Assembly (NCBI GenBank): GCA_947589405.1
Contig: CANQBT010000026.1
Span: 1-19,384, forward strand
Source: an uncultured Clostridia bacterium
GTDB taxonomy: Bacteria > Bacillota > Clostridia > Lachnospirales > CAG-274
Direction: 5' to 3'
Length of the DNA stretch: 19,384 nucleotides
Position numbers and translations under genes: made by a program. The number at the start of each line of letters is the position of its first letter. Within the stretch, counting starts at the first letter, position 1. Below, in pieces: positions 6,397 through 14,348 of the stretch. The notes beneath the pieces are model-generated. The model did not search any database, was not told the DNA's origin, and worked only from the letters and a program-made list of their open reading frames with translations.

Positions 6397-8221
6397 TTTT
6401 TTCTTCCTCCGTATCTGTTACCATGTCTGCGCCAAAGCCAATGCCAAGCATTGTCCAGAACACAGGCGCAACCGATACAACGCTGTCTGTTGTAAGTCCG
6501 GCAAAAAGATATGCAATAATACCTGCCATGAGTCCAAGCCGCACTCCTGTAAGAACAGTATCATTGCTGTTTTTCAAAACAGCTCTGAGAGTACAGATAA
6601 TGTAGTACAAAAAGAGCGCCAGCATAACGGCAAGGGAAAGAATGCCTGTATTGATACCTGTTTGAAGATAAATATTGTGGGGCTTATCGATTATAACATA
6701 GGGATTGCCTAAGAACTGGAGTTTACTCCTTACGTCATTCTGCGGAAATTCAAGCACAAAGCTGTCCGGCCCCGATCCAAGTATAATATGCCTTTTAAGC
6801 AAAGGAATGCTCCTTGACCATATATAACCTCTGTTGGAGCCAAGTCTTTCTATGCCCTTGAAGCCATATGACTCAACAGGCGATGTTATATCTATTGGAT
6901 TTCCGAACTTATCAAGTACAGAAAGTTTTCCGTCGTTTTCCCCAAACATAAAATACGTTTCCGTTCCGTTATTGTCATCTGCTTCTATGGTAGCAAAGTT
7001 TTTGTACAGATACATATTCCATGTTATGCCGTCCATATTGAATATATACTGCTTTCCGCCTTCTGTTTTCATATCCTTTATTTCAACAGGATCCAGTACT
7101 GTGCCGTTATGCATAAACTGTGTAGCCTGTTCTGCGTAATCTATGGAATATACTCCCGATTTGGTATATATTTCGCCCTTCATGCCGTCAACGTTAATAT
7201 CCTCGTAAAAGCTTTGGGATTCATTGAGCTTTTCTCCGTTTTTGACAGCGTCAGCAATAATTTTCGCCTTTTGGATAACTGCCGCATTCGATGAAACAAG
7301 CAAGACTACTGCCGCTGCACCTGCGCATAACACACATAGGGATATGATCAGAGCCTTTGGTTTTTTATCTCTTATCACATAACAGAACACGGCAACGATA
7401 CCCGCAAAGCCAACGCCTGCAAATACGCCCAGCAAGCCGCCTACAGAATGGGTGCCCAAAACGCATATCCCAAGCATGATCGAAAGAACGGACATTATCC
7501 ATTTAACTGCCTTAGATACAGGCATAAGCAAAGCAATGACAGCAAAAGCAGAAAACATCATTGCAAAATACATACCTGCGCAGTTGGGATTATAAAGTGT
7601 CGCAAACACAGAATCAAATTTCACATTAAGAGGAGCTCCGTTATACTTTGAGCCCATTATTATTTTACAAAAGAATTCCTTTGTAAATATATTATAGCCA
7701 AAAAACTGGAGAAATCCTATAATTCCCACAAGCGTTCCCGAAAGCATAAGACAGCCTATTGCAATTTTCAGTCTTTTTCTGTTTTTTGAAAAGGACATGG
7801 CGATTATCATGAATACCATATAACAAAGCCATACCCAAAAGCCTTCGTATCTTTCGGAAACTCCCTTGAAGGATACGGTTTTGTATTTTGAAAAAAGTGA
7901 GGACAAAAGAGCCAAAATAATATATATTCCTGCAAGAATGACAGGCTTTGACTTGAAATCTATGGTAAAGCCGTCTTCACTCAATATCTGGAACGCCATG
8001 AATACAGCCATTACAACGCCCATAACAATAATGAGCGCAGCCTTTCCATGAGAAAAAATATCGTTTACGGTATTTCCCGAACGCACCACATTGTATTCAT
8101 CAGCGCTTATTGCGACCTGGTTAAGCGTACATACCAGAGGGATCACAGCTACTACTATCGCCAGAAATATCCCCATAAGCTTGTCTGATGAGCTTAATTT
8201 ATTTATATCGCCTTTAGTCAT
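6380..8221 (-). CDS. O-antigen polymerase/ligase-like (Wzy/WaaL family) membrane protein
   Basis: A 613-residue multi-spanning protein with the O-antigen ligase/polymerase signature near the C-terminus: RGYIWSRSIPLL (464-475), GSGPDSF (482-488) and KPHNIYLQTG (513-522). Hydrophobic helices occupy about residues 15-310 and 525-600. Between them, at about 311-463, lies a polar insert of roughly 150 residues that should face outside and is longer than the usual loop. Members polymerise lipid-linked repeat units or transfer a glycan to an acceptor; which applies here is not decidable. I choose the ATG at 8221, since AGGGTGG sits about 6 nt before it; a TTG at 8227 would leave no spacing. It is the first gene of the glycan operon. 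Confidence 0.88.
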   Translation of the reverse strand: MTKGDINKLSSSDKLMGIFLAIVVAVIPLVCTLNQVAISADEYNVVRSGNTVNDIFSHGKAALIIVMGVVMAVFMAFQILSEDGFTIDFKSKPVILAGIYIILALLSSLFSKYKTVSFKGVSERYEGFWVWLCYMVFMIIAMSFSKNRKRLKIAIGCLMLSGTLVGIIGFLQFFGYNIFTKEFFCKIIMGSKYNGAPLNVKFDSVFATLYNPNCAGMYFAMMFSAFAVIALLMPVSKAVKWIMSVLSIMLGICVLGTHSVGGLLGVFAGVGFAGIVAVFCYVIRDKKPKALIISLCVLCAGAAAVVLLVSSNAAVIQKAKIIADAVKNGEKLNESQSFYEDINVDGMKGEIYTKSGVYSIDYAEQATQFMHNGTVLDPVEIKDMKTEGGKQYIFNMDGITWNMYLYKNFATIEADDNNGTETYFMFGENDGKLSVLDKFGNPIDITSPVESYGFKGIERLGSNRGYIWSRSIPLLKRHIILGSGPDSFVLEFPQNDVRSKLQFLGNPYVIIDKPHNIYLQTGINTGILSLAVMLALFLYYIICTLRAVLKNSNDTVLTGVRLGLMAGIIAYLFAGLTTDSVVSVAPVFWTMLGIGFGADMVTDTEEEKNEQII

Positions 8222-8261
8222 ATACAACCACCCTTAATAAAAATTTACATAATTATATATA

Positions 8262-8290
8262 AGTATACCATATCAACCTAATTTTTACAA
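8262..8290 (-). promoter_or_regulatory. Sigma-A promoter of the glycan operon
   Basis: On the minus strand TTGTAA (complement of 8285-8290), a 17-nt spacer and TATACT (complement of 8262-8267) precede the first glycan gene. The -35 box begins immediately after the A-rich end of the rex terminator, so the operon appears insulated from rex. Confidence 0.5.
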
Positions 8291-8291
8291 T

Positions 8292-8330
8292 AAAAAAGGC
8301 GTCATGAAATATAATTTTTTTCATAACGTC
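8292..8330 (-). terminator. Intrinsic terminator of rex
   Basis: Arms at 8298-8309 and 8319-8330 pair over 12 positions (one mismatch, one G-U) with a 9-nt loop. On the minus strand they are followed by six T (complement of 8292-8297). The structure begins 8 nt after the rex stop codon. Confidence 0.8.
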
Positions 8331-8338
8331 TTTATATG

Positions 8339-8977
8339 CTAATTATTACTTTCCAATTCGCTTAATTTATATGACAGCGTCATAACGCTGTCTGTAAGAT
8401 GTACGTTTTCAACGACTACGTCGTCGGGCGTTCTCAGATCTATATGAGAAAAATTCCATATACCTTTTATGCCGTTTTTTACAAGTATAGATGTTATCTG
8501 AGAAGCATTTGTCTTAGGTATGGAAAGTACGGCTATATCCACGCTGTTCTTCCCAAGAAAAGCGTCAAGCTCTTCCACGTCCTGAACATGCATATTCCCC
8601 ACTTTCATACCTATTTTATTTTTATCCTTGTCGAATATGCCTATGAAATTAAAGCCTCTTCTGGAAAAATTTCCGTAATTGGCAAGAGCTTGTCCAAGAT
8701 TTCCCGCTCCTATTATTATCATGCTGTATTCTTTGTCAAGGCCCAGTATTTTACGGATCTCCTTGTAGAGCATTTCAACATTGTAGCCGTAGCCCCTCTG
8801 ACCAAAGCGTCCGAATTTATTAAGATCCTGCCTTATCTGTGATGCTGTTATATGCATCTTTCTGCTAAGTTCCCCCGATGATATTCTTGTAATACCGTTA
8901 TCGAGGAGGTCGCCCAAATATCTGTAGTATCTTGGAAGCCTTTTAATAACCGCTATTGATATTTTTTCGTCCTCCAT
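8339..8977 (-). CDS. rex: Redox-sensing transcriptional repressor Rex
   Basis: A 212-residue Rex repressor. It has an N-terminal winged helix (to about residue 80) containing KRLPRYYRYL, SSGELSRKMHITASQIRQDL and FGQRGYGYNV. A Rossmann domain follows with GAGNLGQALANY (90-101). The C-terminal signature GIWNFSHIDLRTP and the VHLTDSVMTLSYKL end are also typical. Rex senses the NADH/NAD+ ratio and represses fermentation and reoxidation genes when NAD+ is high. I place the start at the ATG at 8977, about 5 nt after AAAGGTG; an in-frame GTG at 8986 would overlap that site. The gene stands alone with its own promoter and terminator. No clear Rex operator is visible near it, so autoregulation is not supported here. 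Confidence 0.97.
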   Translation of the reverse strand: MEDEKISIAVIKRLPRYYRYLGDLLDNGITRISSGELSRKMHITASQIRQDLNKFGRFGQRGYGYNVEMLYKEIRKILGLDKEYSMIIIGAGNLGQALANYGNFSRRGFNFIGIFDKDKNKIGMKVGNMHVQDVEELDAFLGKNSVDIAVLSIPKTNASQITSILVKNGIKGIWNFSHIDLRTPDDVVVENVHLTDSVMTLSYKLSELESNN

Positions 8978-9020
8978 TGTACTCACCTTTCCGTAATATT
9001 ATATCAGTAAACATTGAGAT

Positions 9021-9049
9021 ATTATAAATTATAAAGAAATATTTGTCAA
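9021..9049 (-). promoter_or_regulatory. Consensus sigma-A promoter of rex
   Basis: TTGACA (complement of 9044-9049), 17 nt and TATAAT (complement of 9021-9026) form an exact housekeeping consensus about 44 nt upstream of the rex start codon. A promoter this strong suggests repression or constitutive expression. Confidence 0.8.
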
Positions 9050-9070
9050 TTATAAAGTGTAAACAAAATG

Positions 9071-9796
9071 TTAATTAAGATACTCGGGGGCGTCTCTCAA
9101 AATACTGTATGGCGTCATCATTCCAAGTATATTGCCGTTTTCTCTTCCGTTGTCGGTAAAGAATATAACAGCCAGTTTTTTCATTGACTTGACATCTATG
9201 TTGAAAAGGTTTGACACCTCATATATATTGGCGCCTGCTGAAATAAAGGCAAAATATTCGTTGCTGTGATTGTTTATATCCAGATATTCTCTGATCTCAT
9301 TAAGGATAGTATTTTCATTTATGCTTATGGTCCTCTTGTCGCATATATATGAATATATAGCATTGTCGCTGAAAACGCCTACAAGTCTGTTGTTTTCGAA
9401 TACAGGCGCATGAGTGAACCCGCTTTCATTCATGAATGTACTGACCTCAGACACCTTATCGTTAAGACTGACGGTATACATATTCTCTCTTCTGACAGCA
9501 TATTTCATAGCCTTCACAGGGGATTTGACTCTTGAAACACATCTTTCAAGAACATTTATCATATCATCTGATGGTATTACAGGAGATATATCTCTCACTC
9601 TTGGAGTGTGGACAAGAAAATTCCTTACTACTCTGCAATATTCTATATCCTCCTTAAACTCTCTGAGCACAGGTATTGAAGTAAGTCTGTTAATGACAGG
9701 AGCGCTGTCAGGGAGCTTGGGAAAATAATTTTCACGTCCTGTTTTTTCAAGCTGTTTATAAAGCTCCAGAAATTTTTCGGTATTGCTTTTATCCAT
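9071..9796 (-). CDS. CBS-domain pair protein with HEPN-like N-terminal helical region
   Basis: A 241-residue soluble protein. Residues about 97-155 and 180-236 form two CBS repeats: AMKYAVRRENMYTVSLNDKVSEV... with THAPVFENNRLVGVFSD, then YFAFISAGANIYEVSNLF... with GNILGMMTPYSIL. CBS pairs usually bind adenine nucleotides and regulate an attached or partner protein. The first 95 residues are mostly helical and contain CRVVRNFLVHTP, whose RN-x3-H core (Arg58 to His63) is the pattern of HEPN-fold proteins. That assignment is a motif-level inference. The gene starts 4 nt after the permease stop, with AGAGG inside the permease's last codons, so it is the last gene of the metal-uptake operon. A regulatory role tied to transport is possible but not shown. 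Confidence 0.75.
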   Translation of the reverse strand: MDKSNTEKFLELYKQLEKTGRENYFPKLPDSAPVINRLTSIPVLREFKEDIEYCRVVRNFLVHTPRVRDISPVIPSDDMINVLERCVSRVKSPVKAMKYAVRRENMYTVSLNDKVSEVSTFMNESGFTHAPVFENNRLVGVFSDNAIYSYICDKRTISINENTILNEIREYLDINNHSNEYFAFISAGANIYEVSNLFNIDVKSMKKLAVIFFTDNGRENGNILGMMTPYSILRDAPEYLN

Positions 9797-9800
9797 AAAA

Positions 9801-10595
9801 CTACCTCTGCTTTCTAACTATAAGTATAACCACAAGTACCGCAATGCCTATCAGAACTATTGTTCCTCCGGGCTTAAGGTCATAAAATGCCGTTACGAAA
9901 AGCCCTGCTGTCGTAAAAAACAAAGCAAATATAACAGAAAGCACCGTATTATGCAGAAAACTTTTTGAAATAAGCATTGAACAGGCTACAGGTATTATCA
10001 TAAGAGAAGATATGACAAGAGAGCCTACCGTTCTCGCTGCTATTGATACAACTATAGCTGTAAGGACGGTAAACACAAGATTTACGCTTCTGACAGGCAC
10101 ACCTGACAGATATGCTCCTTCCTCGTCAAAGGATATATAGAACAGCTCTCTGTACAAAAGCGTCATTATTATAATAACGGCAATACTTAATACGATCACA
10201 GTCACAAGCTCAAAATTGGATATAGCCACAATAGAGCCGAAAAGAAAGCTGTTGAATCCGGCAGTACTTTTTACAAAGCCTGAAAAAACTGCGGCAACGC
10301 CTACGGCAAAGCTGAGAACTATAGCTGTTGCCATTTCCGAATAATTGGGAAAACTCCGCCTTATATACTCTATCGTAAGAGCAGAAAGCACGGAAAAAAT
10401 GATTGCAGATACTACCGGGCTAAAGCTTAGACACAGTCCTATCGTAACGCCTGCCAGACCTGCATGGGACAGAGCATCGCCAATTGTGGAAAGCCGCCTG
10501 AGCACGATTATATTGCCTATAAGGGGCGTTACAACAGATATGAACAAAGCTACTATAACAGCCCTTTGCATAAATGCTAAGGTAAATATCTCCAT
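9801..10595 (-). CDS. znuB: Metal ABC transporter permease (ZnuB/MntB family)
   Basis: A 264-residue integral membrane protein of the ABC-3 family, which forms the channel for zinc or manganese import. About eight hydrophobic helices fill most of its length. Typical segments are IVLRRLSTIGDALSHAGLAG (30-49), a helix-breaking GDALSHAGLAG cytoplasmic coupling region, FLFGSIVAIS, and GSLVISSLMIIPVACSML. The ATG at 10595 follows the ATPase stop by 2 nt, with AAGGAGG formed by that gene's last codons, so expression is coupled. The family does not allow a choice between zinc and manganese from the sequence alone; the name follows the closer overall look of the operon to zinc systems. Confidence 0.92.
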   Translation of the reverse strand: MEIFTLAFMQRAVIVALFISVVTPLIGNIIVLRRLSTIGDALSHAGLAGVTIGLCLSFSPVVSAIIFSVLSALTIEYIRRSFPNYSEMATAIVLSFAVGVAAVFSGFVKSTAGFNSFLFGSIVAISNFELVTVIVLSIAVIIIMTLLYRELFYISFDEEGAYLSGVPVRSVNLVFTVLTAIVVSIAARTVGSLVISSLMIIPVACSMLISKSFLHNTVLSVIFALFFTTAGLFVTAFYDLKPGGTIVLIGIAVLVVILIVRKQR

Positions 10596-10597
10596 GT

Positions 10598-11326
10598 TTA
10601 TACCTCCTTATGACTGTGGTGTTGAAGATTCATAAGGGAACGGCCTGTAAATTCCTGAGAGGATATAAGCTCGCTGCTGCCGTCCTCTGAAAGTATAAGC
10701 ACCTTATTGGAATGGTATATGACAGATGAAATATCGTGAGTTACCATAACTATAGTGATACCTCCTGCGTTAAGCTCTCCCAAAAGACAGCATATTGAAT
10801 CTACCGCCTTAATATCTATACCTACTGTAGGCTCGTCAAGGAATATAATATCGGGAGAGGAAACAAGAGCCTTTGCTATAAATACTCTCTGCTGCTGACC
10901 CCCTGAAAGATTGCCGATCTTTTTATTGGCAAACTCAGCAAGACCAACTCTTTCCAAAGCCTCATGTACCTTTTTCCTGTCCTCTTTCGTATATTTTTTG
11001 AATAGCCCTTTCCTTGAGTAAAGTCCAAGCGAAGCTATTTCTTCTACCGTAGCCGGAAAATCCTTGTTAAATGCAGTAGCCTTCTGTGATACATATGCTA
11101 TCTTGCCAAAATCCTTAAACTGTGAGGAGTCCGTACCGAAAAGCTTTATACTGCCTTCCGTCGGCTGAAGTCTGTTGAGTATAAGCCTTAGCAGCGTAGA
11201 TTTTCCTGTACCGTTTGTTCCTACGACACAGAGAAAATCTCCTCTGTTTATTTTGAATGAAATTCTGTGAAGTATGCTTTTGTCGGGATAGCTGAAGGAA
11301 AGATCCTTTACCTCCAAAATTGCCAT
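10598..11326 (-). CDS. znuC: Metal ABC transporter ATP-binding protein (ZnuC/MntA family)
   Basis: A 242-residue ABC ATPase that powers the adjacent permease. The Walker A loop GTNGTGKST (36-44), Q-loop (Gln81), signature LSGGQQQ (140-146), Walker B IIFLDEP (160-166) and the H-loop histidine in VTHD (His197) are complete. The VEEIASLGLYSRKGLF segment after the Q-loop is typical of metal-chelate importers. The last residues include LQHHSHK, a small histidine cluster that could bind metal, although it is short. GGAG and the upstream stop lie just before the ATG at 11326; the intergenic gap to the binding-protein gene is 2 nt. Confidence 0.94.
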   Translation of the reverse strand: MAILEVKDLSFSYPDKSILHRISFKINRGDFLCVVGTNGTGKSTLLRLILNRLQPTEGSIKLFGTDSSQFKDFGKIAYVSQKATAFNKDFPATVEEIASLGLYSRKGLFKKYTKEDRKKVHEALERVGLAEFANKKIGNLSGGQQQRVFIAKALVSSPDIIFLDEPTVGIDIKAVDSICCLLGELNAGGITIVMVTHDISSVIYHSNKVLILSEDGSSELISSQEFTGRSLMNLQHHSHKEV

Positions 11327-11328
11327 AA

Positions 11329-12192
11329 CTATTCATCTCCAAGCGCTGTTTTGATATTTTCAAGATTGGTGTTCATAACGCTGATATAATCCCCTTCCCC
11401 TTCACTATCAGAAACGCCCTCAAAGGGATCAAGAGGAAGAAGCTCACAGCCTGTTTCACCTGCTATAGTCTGAGCTATTTTGGGAGAAACAAGCTCTTCA
11501 TAAAAAATATATTTGATATTATTTTCATTTATATAATTGATTATTTCCTCTACCTTAGCTGGCGACGGCTCACTTTCCGCACTCATGCCCTCCACAGCCA
11601 CCTGTTCAAGTCCGTATGCGCTGCACATACAGCCATAGGCTTGGTGAGAAACGACTATTTTTCTTTTGGAGCCGGGAATACCGCTTATAAGGTCCTTGTA
11701 ATTTTGATCAAGAGCATCGAGCTTTGAGGAATAATTACTGTAATTTTCTTCGTAATATTCTGAATTTTCACTATCTATTCTACAAAGGGTATCCGTTATG
11801 CTTCTGCACATTTTCTTGACATTTTGGGGATCAAGCCATATATGGGGATCATCTCCTGCCTGTATCCCTTCGGAAAGCTTTACAAATTCAAGCCCTGAGG
11901 CATCAAGGGCAGACTGCACGCTGTCTATCCAGCTTTCCATACCAAGACCATTGTAGAAAAGTACATCGGCGTCATTAAGCTTTGCCATATCACGGACTGT
12001 AGGCTCCCATTCGTGAGGCTCGGTACCCGACGGTACCATATTGTATACCTCCGCCTTATCTCCCGCTATTTCGGAAGCAAAATCATATATGGCATAAAAG
12101 CTTGTATATATCTGAGGTTTTCCGCTGTCGGCAGCTTTTGAGCAGCCTGAAGCCGCTATAATAAGTATCAGTACCAATATAATCTTTTTCAT
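11329..12192 (-). CDS. znuA: Zinc/manganese ABC transporter substrate-binding lipoprotein (ZnuA-like)
   Basis: A 287-residue lipoprotein of the cluster A-I metal-binding family. The N-terminus MKKIILVLILIIAASGC is a lipoprotein signal with a lipobox ending at Cys17. Candidate metal ligands are His60 (in GTEPHEWEP), His117 (in DPHIWLDP), His183 (in VVSHQAYGC) and an acidic residue near LDPFEG (Asp255). The long histidine-rich acidic loop of many zinc-specific ZnuA proteins is absent, so manganese cannot be ruled out. A longer open frame reaches 12243, but the start at 12192 is chosen because GGGAGAG lies about 6 nt upstream and the signal peptide begins there. It leads the operon with the ATPase, permease and CBS genes. 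No Zur-type palindrome was recognised upstream. Confidence 0.93.
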   Translation of the reverse strand: MKKIILVLILIIAASGCSKAADSGKPQIYTSFYAIYDFASEIAGDKAEVYNMVPSGTEPHEWEPTVRDMAKLNDADVLFYNGLGMESWIDSVQSALDASGLEFVKLSEGIQAGDDPHIWLDPQNVKKMCRSITDTLCRIDSENSEYYEENYSNYSSKLDALDQNYKDLISGIPGSKRKIVVSHQAYGCMCSAYGLEQVAVEGMSAESEPSPAKVEEIINYINENNIKYIFYEELVSPKIAQTIAGETGCELLPLDPFEGVSDSEGEGDYISVMNTNLENIKTALGDE

Positions 12193-12233
12193 ATTAACTC
12201 TCCCATAAGCTACGGCATAATTTTTATATATAC

Positions 12234-12262
12234 AATATATCATTATTTACCTATTTTTTCAA
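12234..12262 (-). promoter_or_regulatory. Sigma-A promoter of the metal-uptake operon
   Basis: On the minus strand TTGAAA (complement of 12257-12262), a 17-nt spacer and TATATT (complement of 12234-12239) lie about 42 nt upstream of the znuA-like start. The CIRCE element begins 16 nt further upstream. Confidence 0.55.
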
Positions 12263-12278
12263 GGTACTTTAAAAATTG

Positions 12279-12305
12279 TTAGCACTCTTTTTAAATGAGT
12301 GCTAA
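12279..12305. promoter_or_regulatory. CIRCE element (HrcA operator)
   Basis: TTAGCACTC, a 9-nt spacer and GAGTGCTAA are an exact match to the CIRCE consensus bound by the heat-shock repressor HrcA. It lies 7 nt upstream of the htpG -35 box and 16 nt upstream of the opposite znuA -35 box. In Bacillus subtilis htpG is not an HrcA target, so this placement is unusual. hrcA itself is not in the window. Confidence 0.95.
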
Positions 12306-12312
12306 ATTTCTC

Positions 12313-12340
12313 TTGACATTTTCAAACTTGTATGTATAAT
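12313..12340 (+). promoter_or_regulatory. Consensus sigma-A promoter of htpG
   Basis: TTGACA (12313-12318), a 16-nt spacer and TATAAT (12335-12340) lie about 49 nt before the htpG start codon. A perfect vegetative promoter next to CIRCE is the standard layout for HrcA-controlled heat-shock genes. Confidence 0.8.
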
Positions 12341-12388
12341 TATATATGAGAGAGTTCTACTTTTAATTTACAAGGAGATGTAATTATT

Positions 12389-14242
12389 ATGGAAAAAGGC
12401 AATTTATCGATCAACAGCGAAAATATTTTCCCTATTATCAAGAAATGGTTATATTCAGACACAGATATTTTTCTCAGAGAGCTTGTAAGCAACGGCTGCG
12501 ATGCTATAAGCAAGCTTAAAAAGCTCAAGACAATGGGCGAAGCCAATGTTCCTGACGATGAGGAATACAGAGTAACAGTCAAGCTTGACGAACAAGCCAA
12601 GACTATACAGATCATAGATAACGGTATAGGTATGACGGCAGATGAAATAAAGGAATACATTACTCAGATCGCCTTTTCGGGAGCTAGTGACTTTATTGCC
12701 AAGTATCAGGATCAGTTTGAAAACGGCAACGATATTATAGGTCATTTCGGTCTTGGTTTCTATTCCGCATTTATGGTAGCTGATAAGGTGGAGATAGACT
12801 CTAAAAGCTATATCCCCGATGCTCCTGCTGCTAAGTGGATATGCGATGGCGGCGTTGAATACGAAATAGGTGAAGGTGACAAGGTTGACAGAGGTACCGT
12901 AGTTACTCTTCATATAGGCGATGAGAGCAAGGAATTTTTAAACGGCTGGAAGCTTAAGGAAATTCTTGCCAAATACTGCTATTTTATGCCTATAGAGATC
13001 TATTTTGAAGAAGAAAAGAAGGACAGCAAGGAAAATGCCGAAAACACAAGCGAAGCAGAGGAAAAGCCTGTAAATGACACAGCTCCTCTTTGGCTCAAGA
13101 AGCCTTCCGAGTGTACGGAAGAGGAATACAAGGCATTTTATCACAAGGTATTCTCGGACTTTAACGACCCTCTTTTCTGGATACACCTTAATATGGACTA
13201 TCCCTTCAGATTAAAGGGTATTCTTTACTTCCCTAAGCTCAAGCATGAGCTTGAATCCATAGAGGGTCAGGTAAAGCTCTATAACAACCAGGTGTTCATT
13301 GCAGATAATTTAAAAGAGGTCATTCCTGAATTTCTTTTGCTTTTAAAGGGTACTATCGATTGTCCCGATCTTCCTCTTAACGTAAGCCGAAGCTTTTTGC
13401 AAAACGACGGATATGTGACCAAAATGAGCAAATACATTACCAAAAAGGTTGCAGATAAGCTTAATTCACTCTTCAAGAAGGACAGAGCCGAATATGAAAA
13501 GTTCTGGGAGGATATAAGCCCCTTCATAAAGTACGGCGCTATGAGAGAACATGAGTTTTATGAAAAGGTAAAGGATATACTTCTTTTCAAAACTACCGAC
13601 GGAAAGTATGAGACACTTAGCGAATATACTGATAATAATAAAGCAAAGGCTGAAAACAAGGTGTTCTATGCAAACGATGTACAGCAGCAGGCTCAGTATA
13701 TCAAAATGTTCAGCGATGAAGGCATGGAAACAGTTGTTCTCGATACTAAGCTTGATATACCCTATGTCAGCTTTTTGGAAGCCTACAGCGGAGGCGTACA
13801 ATTTGCAAGAATTGACTCAGCTGTGACCGATATACTTAAATCAGACAGCGATGACTCAGTTGACAAGGAAACTCTTGAAGAATTATTTAAGTCCGTACTT
13901 GGCAAAGATGACATTAAGATAAAGATCGAAGGGTTAAAGGACACCGATGTTTCTGCAATGATAGAGCTGAACGAACAGTCCAGACGTATGCAGGAAATGA
14001 GTGTGATGTACGGTATGGGCACCGATCCATTCCCTTCTGATGAAACACTTGTATTAAACAGCAGCAACAATGTAATAAAGCTTCTTATGGATATAAAGGA
14101 CAGCAAGAAGGAAGAAGCAGAAATGATATGCAGGCATGTATACGATCTTGCTGTTATGAGTCATAGACCCCTTTCAATGGAAGCTATGACAGAATTTATT
14201 GCAAGAAGCAATAAAATAATGGAGCTTCTGGCAGAAAAATAA
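12389..14242 (+). CDS. htpG: Molecular chaperone HtpG (Hsp90 family)
   Basis: A 617-residue cytoplasmic Hsp90 that uses ATP-driven clamping to refold client proteins. The GHKL ATPase domain carries RELVSNGCDA with Glu31 and Asn35, DNGIGMT with Asp78, and the lid glycine loop GHFGLGFYSAFMVAD (118-132). The middle domain has PLWLKKPSECTEEEYKAFY (233-251) and LNVSRSFLQ with Arg334. It differs from E. coli-type sequences in NGCDA where NASDA is usual and SRSFLQ where SREMLQ is usual, and carries an acidic linker (about 207-230) between the N and middle domains. ATP-contact residues are kept, so it should be active. AAGGAG lies 10 nt before the ATG. A CIRCE element and consensus promoter precede it. 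No terminator is obvious after the stop. Confidence 0.97.
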   Translation: MEKGNLSINSENIFPIIKKWLYSDTDIFLRELVSNGCDAISKLKKLKTMGEANVPDDEEYRVTVKLDEQAKTIQIIDNGIGMTADEIKEYITQIAFSGASDFIAKYQDQFENGNDIIGHFGLGFYSAFMVADKVEIDSKSYIPDAPAAKWICDGGVEYEIGEGDKVDRGTVVTLHIGDESKEFLNGWKLKEILAKYCYFMPIEIYFEEEKKDSKENAENTSEAEEKPVNDTAPLWLKKPSECTEEEYKAFYHKVFSDFNDPLFWIHLNMDYPFRLKGILYFPKLKHELESIEGQVKLYNNQVFIADNLKEVIPEFLLLLKGTIDCPDLPLNVSRSFLQNDGYVTKMSKYITKKVADKLNSLFKKDRAEYEKFWEDISPFIKYGAMREHEFYEKVKDILLFKTTDGKYETLSEYTDNNKAKAENKVFYANDVQQQAQYIKMFSDEGMETVVLDTKLDIPYVSFLEAYSGGVQFARIDSAVTDILKSDSDDSVDKETLEELFKSVLGKDDIKIKIEGLKDTDVSAMIELNEQSRRMQEMSVMYGMGTDPFPSDETLVLNSSNNVIKLLMDIKDSKKEEAEMICRHVYDLAVMSHRPLSMEAMTEFIARSNKIMELLAEK

Positions 14243-14254
14243 GTTTTTATGCTA

Positions 14255-14283
14255 TTGAAAAAACAAAAATAATAATGTATAAT
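14255..14283 (+). promoter_or_regulatory. Sigma-A promoter of lon
   Basis: TTGAAA (14255-14260), a 17-nt spacer and TATAAT (14278-14283) stand between htpG and lon, starting 13 nt after the htpG stop. Lon therefore has its own promoter, though read-through from htpG is likely because no terminator is visible. Confidence 0.6.
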
Positions 14284-14348
14284 TATTGTGATGAGAGTTG
14301 TAAGGCACTATCGTGCTGTGGAGAATATTTTTTGCGAGGTGTTGTTTT

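Noticed and set aside
9056..9076. Possible Rex operator between rex and the CBS gene (TGTAAACAAAATGTTAATTAA)
   Set aside because: The Rex site is an inverted TTGTTAA-N4-TTAACAA type repeat; here the halves face the wrong way and match poorly, and it overlaps the CBS gene stop.
12193..12278. Zur or Mn-responsive operator upstream of the znuA-like gene
   Set aside because: No palindrome resembling a Zur box or MntR site is present; the only clear operator is CIRCE.
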